Shown here in pieces: positions 1 through 3,730 of a stretch of 5,797 bases of DNA (position 1 is the first letter of the stretch; every line of letters starts with the position of its first letter). This stretch comes from Acidobacteriota bacterium (lineage in GTDB: Bacteria; Acidobacteriota; Terriglobia; UBA7540), in contig JAJYJL010000613.1 in NCBI GenBank assembly GCA_021789565.1, positions 1 through 5,797 of the forward strand, read 5' to 3'. Both the position numbers and the translations under genes were made by a program. A model generated the notes under the pieces. It did not search any database. It was not told the DNA's origin and saw nothing but the letters and a program-made list of their open reading frames with translations.

Positions 1-100
1 GCTGATTACGCCGATCGCCATGGAGAAGGGGCTGCGCTTCGCCATCCGCGAGGGCGGCCATACCGTCGGCGCTGGTTCGGTTACCGAAATTATTCAATAG
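1..100 (+). CDS. tuf: Elongation factor Tu, C-terminal end (partial)
   Basis: Only the last 32 codons and the TAG stop (98-100) are present; the first complete codon begins at base 2. The peptide contains [18 protein letters not shown] and ends GSVTEIIQ, which is the nearly invariant end of EF-Tu domain 3. EF-Tu is the cytoplasmic GTPase that carries aminoacyl-tRNA to the ribosomal A site. The GTPase domain lies upstream, outside the window. A tuf copy directly before rpmG, trpT, secE and nusG is the usual arrangement. The reading frame is intact. Identity is certain; whether the genome has a second tuf copy cannot be told from here. Confidence 0.97.
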   Translation, partial: LITPIAMEKGLRFAIREGGHTVGAGSVTEIIQ

Positions 101-125
101 AAATCGAGTTCGGGTGAATGAAGCG

Positions 126-275
126 ATGCGTGATATTATTACATTACAGTGCAACGACTGCAAAAATCGCAATTACACGACAACCAAGAACAAGAAGAAG
201 CATACAGACCGGGTGGAGATGAAGAGGTTTTGTCCGAAGTGCCGACAGCATAGGGCCCATCGGGAAGTCAAGTGA
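126..275 (+). CDS. rpmG: 50S ribosomal protein L33, zinc-binding (C+) form
   Basis: A 49-residue basic protein beginning [12 protein letters not shown] and ending HRAHREVK, the normal length of bL33, a small protein of the large ribosomal subunit near the E site. It keeps four cysteines as two CxxC pairs (C9/C12 and C36/C39), the zinc-ribbon or C+ version; many bacteria also have a cysteine-free paralogue used under zinc limitation. The gene lies 25 nt after tuf. I chose ATG 126 because MRxIITL is the family start. An in-frame GTG at 114 would add four residues (MNEA), and neither start has a strong Shine-Dalgarno sequence. Base composition is more A-rich than the neighbours, which the many Lys and Asn codons explain. 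Confidence 0.95.
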   Translation: MRDIITLQCNDCKNRNYTTTKNKKKHTDRVEMKRFCPKCRQHRAHREVK

Positions 276-363
276 TAAGTGAAGAGTGCCAAGTGACGAG
301 CAAAAAGCATCCGGTGCTAAATCGGGTGGTCGCTGATCACTAACCACTCGTCACTGCTTTTTG
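271..363. repeat. Degenerate 7-bp periodic repeats in opposing orientation
   Basis: From 271 the sequence runs with a 7-bp period: AGTGNNN begins at 271, 278, 285 and 292, then decays through AGCNNNN at 299 and 306 and GGTGNNN at 313. From 334 the same pattern appears on the other strand: NNNTCAC or NNNCCAC units at 334, 341 and 348. Two perfect 9-bp inverted pairs result: 292-300 with 347-355, and 301-309 with 355-363. They share base 355 and cross rather than nest, so they cannot both form as one simple hairpin. The first unit overlaps the rpmG stop codon. The element fills the rpmG-tRNA spacer. The short T-run at 358-362 could help termination or processing, but this is inference. Confidence 0.6.
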
Positions 364-364
364 A

Positions 365-440
365 AGGGGCGTCAGATCAACGGCTAATCTGCCGGTCTCC
401 AAAACCGGTCATGGGGGTTCGAATCCCTCCGCCCCTGCCA
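365..440 (+). tRNA. trpT: tRNA-Trp, anticodon CCA
   Basis: A full cloverleaf can be drawn by hand. The acceptor stem pairs 365-371 (AGGGGCG) with 430-436 (CGCCCCT), all Watson-Crick. The D stem is AGAT 374-377 with ATCT 387-390. The anticodon stem is 392-396 with 404-408, and the loop CTCCAAA has anticodon CCA at 399-401. The variable region is 409-412. The T stem is 413-417 with 425-429 (one G-T pair), and the T loop is TTCGAAT. The discriminator base is G437, as expected for bacterial tRNA-Trp, and CCA 438-440 is encoded. The transcript decodes UGG. It lies 64 nt before secE, as in many bacteria, so it is probably cut from a shared transcript. The D arm is slightly unusual (see findings). 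Confidence 0.97.
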
Positions 441-504
441 CGAAGGGTGAAAGGGCTTGTTGGCCTTTGGTGGCAGGCCTGGAAGCGGAGTGGAAAAAGG
501 AAGT

Positions 505-735
505 ATGGCAAACGAACTGGCAGCAGGCAAAGAGGTGGCGGGGAAGCTCGGCTCGTACATCAGCGATGTGCGTGCGGAAATGAAGCGGGTCACCTGGCCC
601 GGCAAACAGGAAGTCTATGGCACCACCGTGATGGTGATTATCACTACCTTCCTGTTCGGATTCTACTTCATGCTTTGTGACGAAGTTTTCTCCCATCTTG
701 TTTCCTATGTTCTGACCTGGGGAAAGTCACTGTAG
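505..735 (+). CDS. secE: Preprotein translocase subunit SecE
   Basis: A 76-residue single-span SecE, the short form found in most bacteria. Residues 14-36 form the amphipathic cytoplasmic helix and hinge with the conserved RVTWPGKQE signature (28-36). Residues 41-58 (TVMVIITTFLFGFYFMLC) are the start of the transmembrane helix, which continues toward residue 70. SecE clamps the two halves of SecY in the SecYEG channel and is essential for export and membrane insertion. ATG 505 is preceded by AAGGA at 497-501, a short 3-nt spacing. The frame is open upstream to a TTG at 457, but that extension has no SecE similarity and starts just past the tRNA, so I rejected it. The stop lies 7 nt before nusG. 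Confidence 0.95.
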   Translation: MANELAAGKEVAGKLGSYISDVRAEMKRVTWPGKQEVYGTTVMVIITTFLFGFYFMLCDEVFSHLVSYVLTWGKSL

Positions 736-742
736 GAACTGC

Positions 743-1291
743 ATGGTAAAAACCCTGAAAATGGAAAAGAACTGGTACATCATTCATACATACTCCGGCT
801 TTGAAAAGAAAGTGGCCGAAGCGTTGAAAAGCCGGATTGAGGCTGAGAAGCTGGACGAAAAGTTCGGCGAGATCATGGTCCCCACCGAGGACGTGATCGA
901 AGTCAAGCAGGGGAAAAAAGTGGTCACGTCGAAGCTCTTCTACCCCGGCTATGTACTGGTTGAGATGCAGATGGACGATGAGACCTGGCACGTGGTGCGA
1001 TCGACGCCGCGGGTGACCGGGTTTGTGGGTTCGGGGCCCACCCCCACCCCGTTGAGCATGGAAGAGGTGGACCGGATTGTTCACAAGGTGGAGGTAGCGG
1101 CCGAAAACCCCAAGCCGAAGCTCGAGTTTGAACGGGGCGAAAGCATCAAGATCACTGACGGCCCATTTAAGGACTTTACGGGTTCGGTGGAAGAGATTAA
1201 CGCGGACCGCTCAACGCTGCGGGTAATGGTAACCATCTTCGGGCGCGCCACGCCCGTGGAACTGGATTTCTATCAAGTCGAGAAGGTGTAA
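743..1291 (+). CDS. nusG: Transcription termination/antitermination protein NusG
   Basis: A 182-residue NusG of normal bacterial length. The N-terminal NGN domain (about 10-115) contains [15 protein letters not shown] and the polymerase-binding PGYVLVEM strand (68-75). A linker rich in Lys and Pro (121-127) leads to a C-terminal KOW domain (about 130-182) with [16 protein letters not shown] (132-147). NusG binds the clamp helices and beta gate loop of RNA polymerase, influences pausing, and its KOW domain can contact Rho or ribosomal protein S10. ATG 743 is preceded by AGGA 734-737 with 5-nt spacing; that site overlaps the secE stop codon and suggests translational coupling. An internal ATG at 761 (MEKNWY) also fits known N-termini but lacks an obvious ribosome-binding site. 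No large insertion is seen in the NGN domain. Confidence 0.97.
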   Translation: MVKTLKMEKNWYIIHTYSGFEKKVAEALKSRIEAEKLDEKFGEIMVPTEDVIEVKQGKKVVTSKLFYPGYVLVEMQMDDETWHVVRSTPRVTGFVGSGPTPTPLSMEEVDRIVHKVEVAAENPKPKLEFERGESIKITDGPFKDFTGSVEEINADRSTLRVMVTIFGRATPVELDFYQVEKV

Positions 1292-1297
1292 AAGACC

Positions 1298-1729
1298 ATG
1301 GCCAAGAGAACTATTGCAGTGGTGAAGTTGCAGATCGCCGCGGGGAAAGCCACCCCTGCGCCACCGGTCGGCCCGGCGCTGGGCCAGCACGGGGTCAACA
1401 TCATGGATTTCTGCAAGGCGTTTAATGCCAAGACCTCCGCAAAGGACCAGGAGGGATTGATCATCCCCGTCCTGCTGACGGTCTATCATGACCGGACCTT
1501 CAGTTTTGTCACCAGGACCCCGCCCGCTTCCATTCTTCTGAAGCGTGCGGCCGGCATTGCCAAGGGGTCCGGTGAACCGAACAAGAACAAAGTGGGAACC
1601 GTCACCGAAAAGCAGGTTGAAGAGATTGCCAGGCAGAAGCAGCCTGACCTGAATGCCCGCGACCTTGCCGCCGCCATCGCCACGGTTAAGGGAACAGCAC
1701 GGAGCATGGGGCTGGAAATCGCCGGCTGA
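1298..1729 (+). CDS. rplK: 50S ribosomal protein L11
   Basis: A 143-residue uL11, standard length. The N-terminal domain carries the proline-rich [13 protein letters not shown] (20-32) that faces thiostrepton and the 23S rRNA GTPase-associated region. It is followed by the [13 protein letters not shown] helix (34-46). The C-terminal rRNA-binding domain includes FVTRTPPAS (70-78) and ends [13 protein letters not shown]11 sits at the base of the L7/L12 stalk and takes part in factor-dependent GTP hydrolysis and, in many bacteria, in RelA activation. ATG 1298 lies 6 nt after the nusG stop. The only Shine-Dalgarno candidate is AAGG at 1283-1286 inside nusG, so coupled translation is likely. The tiny gap leaves no room for the separate L1-operator leader that precedes rplK in E. 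coli. Confidence 0.98.
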   Translation: MAKRTIAVVKLQIAAGKATPAPPVGPALGQHGVNIMDFCKAFNAKTSAKDQEGLIIPVLLTVYHDRTFSFVTRTPPASILLKRAAGIAKGSGEPNKNKVGTVTEKQVEEIARQKQPDLNARDLAAAIATVKGTARSMGLEIAG

Positions 1730-1754
1730 AGGCCAGGGGCCGGTAAAGCTCAGC
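1725..1754 (+). promoter_or_regulatory. Inverted repeat between rplK and rplA
   Basis: GCTGA (1725-1729, containing the rplK stop) is complementary to TCAGC (1750-1754). Between them GGCC (1731-1734) can pair with GGCC (1738-1741) around an AGG loop. This leaves an asymmetric internal loop of one base on the left and eight on the right (1742-1749). The rplA Shine-Dalgarno begins 6 nt later. Two short helices joined by an asymmetric loop is the general architecture of L1 mRNA-binding sites, so an L1 autoregulatory role is possible but unproven; chance pairing is a real alternative. Confidence 0.3.
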
Positions 1755-1760
1755 AGTAAC

Positions 1761-1767
1761 AAGGAGG
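1761..1767 (+). promoter_or_regulatory. Strong ribosome-binding site deciding the rplA GTG start
   Basis: AAGGAGG lies 9 nt before GTG 1777. It is among the best Shine-Dalgarno matches in the window and fixes the GTG rather than a later ATG as the rplA start, consistent with the MGKKY N-terminus typical of L1. Confidence 0.85.
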
Positions 1768-1776
1768 ACGACGAAG

Positions 1777-2463
1777 GTGGGGAAAAAATACGAAGCCAGC
1801 AGAAAGATGGTGGACAAGCCCGCCTATGTGCTTCAGGAAGCCATGCCGCTCATCAAAAAGGCGGCATTCGCCAAGTTTGACGAATCGGTTGAAGTCGCGA
1901 TGAGCCTCGGAGTGGATCCGAAGCACGCCGACCAGATGGTGCGAGGGACGGTGGTCCTGCCGCACGGGCTCGGCAAAACCACCCGGGTGATCGTTATCGC
2001 CTCCGGAGAAAAGGTCCGGGAGGCGCGCGAAGCCGGGGCCGACGAAGTGGGGGCTGAAGACCTGGTACAGAAGATCCAGGGCGGCTGGCTGGAATTTGAC
2101 GCCGTGGTGGCCACCCCCGACATGATGAAGTCAGTGGGACGGCTGGGAAAGGTCCTGGGCCCCCGCGGCCTGATGCCGAACCCCAAGACCGGCACGGTGA
2201 CCATGGACGTCACCAAAGCCGTCACCGAGTTGAAGGCCGGCAAGGTGGAGTTCCGCGTGGACAAGACCGGAATCATCCACTGCGCGGTCGGCAGAGTGTC
2301 CTTTGAGCCGGAAAAGCTTGCTGACAATGCCAGGGCCCTGATCTCGAGCGTCGTCCGCGCCAAACCGGCCTCGGCCAAAGGCCGCTATGTGAAAAGCATT
2401 GTGATCTCATCGACCATGGGGCCCGGCGTTCCGGTTGACCTGGACTCAGTGGACGCCGCCTGA
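1777..2463 (+). CDS. rplA: 50S ribosomal protein L1
   Basis: A 228-residue uL1 of normal length, starting at GTG. It has the two-domain L1 fold: domain I is built from the N- and C-terminal parts (about 1-67 and 160-228) and domain II is inserted between them. The diagnostic [18 protein letters not shown] lies at 124-141. [10 protein letters not shown] near the C-terminus (213-222) is also typical. L1 forms the mobile L1 stalk on 23S rRNA helices 76-78 and helps release deacylated tRNA from the E site. In many bacteria it represses its own operon by binding a mimic of that rRNA site in the mRNA. It follows rplK after 47 nt, and rplJ starts 29 nt downstream. Confidence 0.98.
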   Translation: MGKKYEASRKMVDKPAYVLQEAMPLIKKAAFAKFDESVEVAMSLGVDPKHADQMVRGTVVLPHGLGKTTRVIVIASGEKVREAREAGADEVGAEDLVQKIQGGWLEFDAVVATPDMMKSVGRLGKVLGPRGLMPNPKTGTVTMDVTKAVTELKAGKVEFRVDKTGIIHCAVGRVSFEPEKLADNARALISSVVRAKPASAKGRYVKSIVISSTMGPGVPVDLDSVDAA

Positions 2464-2471
2464 CGTTTTTT
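2424..2471 (+). promoter_or_regulatory. Possible weak attenuator at the end of rplA
   Basis: CGGCG...TCC (2424-2432) can pair with GGA-CGCCG (2451-2458), giving eight pairs with one bulged base at 2429 and an 18-nt loop. A run of six T follows at 2466-2471. The T-run starts 7 nt after the stem rather than directly at its foot, and the stem lies inside the rplA coding region, so this is not a standard intrinsic terminator. It could cause partial termination or pausing before rplJ, or be accidental. Confidence 0.25.
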
Positions 2472-2492
2472 AACTATGCCAAGAGGAGTGCA

Positions 2493-3029
2493 ATGAAGCG
2501 GGAAGAAAAACATCAACAGGCAAAAGACCTCCACGAAGAACTGAAGAAGGCCCGCACGGTGTTTTTTCAGGGATTCGAAGGTTTGACGGTAGCGCAGGAT
2601 ACGGAGCTTCGCCGCCAGATTTCCCAGGCCGGCGCCCGGTACAAGGTGGCGAAGAACAGCCTGATCGAGCGGGCGGCCGCCGGGACCGAAGCCGAAGCAG
2701 CGGCACAGAAGCTGCGCGGCACCACGGCACTGGCCTATACGGGCGACGACCCCGTTTCCCTGGCCAAAATCCTGGTGGAATACGCTAAGGGAAATCCCGC
2801 GCTGGTCTTCAAGACTGGGATGGTGGAAGGGCGCGTGGTTTCCATGGAGGACGTGGAGGCGCTCGCGGCGCTCCCCTCCCGTGAGCAGCTATTCGCCAAA
2901 GCACTGTTCGTCATCAAATCGCCGGGCCAGCAGCTCGTTACTGCAATCTCGGCTGTGGGGCGCGACCTGGCGCGTGTGATTCAACAGGCAGTCAAGGAAG
3001 AGAAATTCAAGGAATCCGGCGGCAACTAG
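2493..3029 (+). CDS. rplJ: 50S ribosomal protein L10
   Basis: A 178-residue uL10, slightly longer than the E. coli protein (165). The N-terminal globular rRNA-binding domain (about 1-135) contains the typical FQGFEGLTV (25-33), YKVAKNSLI (50-58) and [15 protein letters not shown] (74-88). The C-terminal helix (about 150-175, [18 protein letters not shown]) docks the L7/L12 dimers. L10 anchors the stalk beside L11 and in E. coli represses rplJL translation when bound to L7/L12. ATG 2493 has AGGAG 2484-2488 at 4-nt spacing. The 29-nt gap after rplA is too short for a full L10 leader of the E. coli or Bacillus type, so any L10 operator would have to reach back into rplA or use a different structure. 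Confidence 0.97.
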   Translation: MKREEKHQQAKDLHEELKKARTVFFQGFEGLTVAQDTELRRQISQAGARYKVAKNSLIERAAAGTEAEAAAQKLRGTTALAYTGDDPVSLAKILVEYAKGNPALVFKTGMVEGRVVSMEDVEALAALPSREQLFAKALFVIKSPGQQLVTAISAVGRDLARVIQQAVKEEKFKESGGN

Positions 3030-3032
3030 GTC

Positions 3033-3059
3033 CGGCATTAAAGGGCTTCCCTTAGGCCG
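3033..3059 (+). promoter_or_regulatory. Stem-loop in the rplJ-rplL spacer
   Basis: CGGC 3033-3036 pairs with GCCG 3056-3059, and AAGGG 3041-3045 pairs with CCCTT 3049-3053 around a CTT loop. T3038-T3039 can also pair with A3054-G3055, leaving A3037 and A3040 as single-base bulges. No T-run follows, so it is not a simple terminator. It sits 4 nt after the rplJ stop and 25 nt before the rplL Shine-Dalgarno. An RNA-processing or stability element is one explanation, since rplL must be made in excess over rplJ. Confidence 0.4.
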
Positions 3060-3084
3060 AATCATAGGAAAGTCAGGATATTTC

Positions 3085-3090
3085 AGGAGG
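3085..3090 (+). promoter_or_regulatory. rplL ribosome-binding site with long spacing
   Basis: AGGAGG is a perfect core Shine-Dalgarno, but it lies 12 nt before ATG 3103, longer than the usual 5-9. The spacer between them (ATAAACAATACG) is A-rich and probably unstructured. No closer start in this frame is available, so ATG 3103 stands. An independent strong site is expected because L7/L12 is needed in several copies per L10. Confidence 0.75.
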
Positions 3091-3102
3091 ATAAACAATA
3101 CG

Positions 3103-3489
3103 ATGTCCGAAGCAATTGACAAGATTGTTGAACAAATTAAAGGGCTGACGCTGCTCGAAGCTGCAGAACTGGTGAAGAAGCTGGAAGAAACGCTGGGAGT
3201 CTCCGCAGCGGCGGCGGCCCCGGTGATGATGGCAGGAGCAGCCGGCGCCGGAGCAGCAGCGGCGCCCGCGGAAGAGAAGACCGAATTCAACGTGGTCCTT
3301 ACCGCTGTCGGCTCCAACAAAATCAACGTCATCAAGGCGGTCCGTGAGGTCACAAGCCTGGGTCTGAAGGAAGCCAAGGACCTGGTCGATGGTGCTCCCA
3401 AACCGATCAAGGAAGGCATTTCCAAAGACGAGGCGGAAAGCATCAAGAAGAAGTTTACTGAAGCAGGAGCGATCGTAGAAGTGAAATAG
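3103..3489 (+). CDS. rplL: 50S ribosomal protein L7/L12
   Basis: A 128-residue bL12, near the usual 120-130. The N-terminal helical dimerisation and L10-binding domain (1-33) is [20 protein letters not shown] and onward. A flexible Ala/Gly/Pro hinge spans about 34-57. The C-terminal factor-binding domain (58-128) has the conserved [11 protein letters not shown] (74-84) and [15 protein letters not shown] (86-100). L7/L12 dimers form the tip of the ribosomal stalk and recruit initiation and elongation factors, including the EF-Tu encoded at the start of the window. The gene follows rplJ after 73 nt, and the next gene is rpoB. I see no truncation or unusual insertion; the hinge is strongly alanine-rich, as expected. 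Confidence 0.98.
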   Translation: MSEAIDKIVEQIKGLTLLEAAELVKKLEETLGVSAAAAAPVMMAGAAGAGAAAAPAEEKTEFNVVLTAVGSNKINVIKAVREVTSLGLKEAKDLVDGAPKPIKEGISKDEAESIKKKFTEAGAIVEVK

Positions 3490-3730
3490 TTGTGCAGGTC
3501 CAGGGGAACATGCTGAGCAGAGCCAGGTCGCTGGTGTTTTCAATTTGAACACCCTAAAGACTGGTATTGGCGAGAGTAGGAACCCAATTCAAAATAACCA
3601 TGGCGGGGGTGTCGAATTGCGCCTGATGGAGATTCGGCATCCTTCAGTCCCTCTCATGCATCAAAGAAAAAGAGTGCATGTGTCTTCATTGATTCGTAGC
3701 CCTTTAAAATCAAAGCAAGGAGCATAACGA
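3490..3730 (+). other. 241-nt rplL-rpoB spacer with several inverted repeats
   Basis: No convincing gene lies here. GGTGTT 3533-3538 pairs with AACACC 3548-3553 over a 9-nt loop. ATTGG 3566-3570 can pair with CCAAT 3584-3588, and CAATTC 3585-3590 can instead pair with GAATTG 3614-3619; these two share bases and are mutually exclusive. CATGCA 3655-3660 pairs with TGCATG 3675-3680. In E. coli the equivalent spacer carries an attenuator and an RNase III site that lower rpoBC expression relative to rplJL, so a similar job is plausible. I found no stem followed by a T-run and no promoter with both boxes convincing. An open frame from TTG 3545 to 3727 has no recognisable product and no good ribosome-binding site. 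Confidence 0.5.
3717..3722 (+). promoter_or_regulatory. rpoB ribosome-binding site
   Basis: AAGGAG lies 8 nt before ATG 3731, an ideal distance. It supports the MPNGVNG start of RpoB. Confidence 0.85.

Noticed and set aside
276..364. Promoter for trpT-secE in the rpmG-tRNA spacer
   Set aside because: I looked for -35 and -10 boxes with 16-18 nt spacing. The best -10-like string (CTAAAT near 316-321) is poor and has no partner, and the spacer is dominated by the heptamer repeats.
457..504. N-terminal extension of secE to TTG 457
   Set aside because: The extra 16 residues have no SecE similarity and begin 17 nt after the tRNA end. ATG 505 gives the normal start and has a nearby AAGGA.
441..504. 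Hairpins between the tRNA and secE (AAAGG 450-454 with CCTTT 464-468; GGCC 462-465 with GGCC 476-479)
   Set aside because: Both are only 4-5 bp, overlap each other and have no T-run, so they are consistent with chance in this short GC-rich stretch.
1211..1762. 183-codon open frame on the - strand across nusG-rplK
   Set aside because: It spans the ends of two certain genes and their junction on the opposite strand, has no known family features and is a shadow frame.
3681..3710. Sigma70-type promoter just before rpoB (TAAAAT at 3705-3710)
   Set aside because: The -10-like box is fair, but the hexamer about 17 nt upstream does not resemble TTGACA, and it would leave a leader overlapping the ribosome-binding site closely. 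Too weak to call.
3545..3727. 60-codon open frame from a TTG in the rplL-rpoB spacer
   Set aside because: No Shine-Dalgarno near the TTG, no recognisable protein, and it covers the inverted repeats and ends at the rpoB ribosome-binding site. It is better read as untranslated leader.
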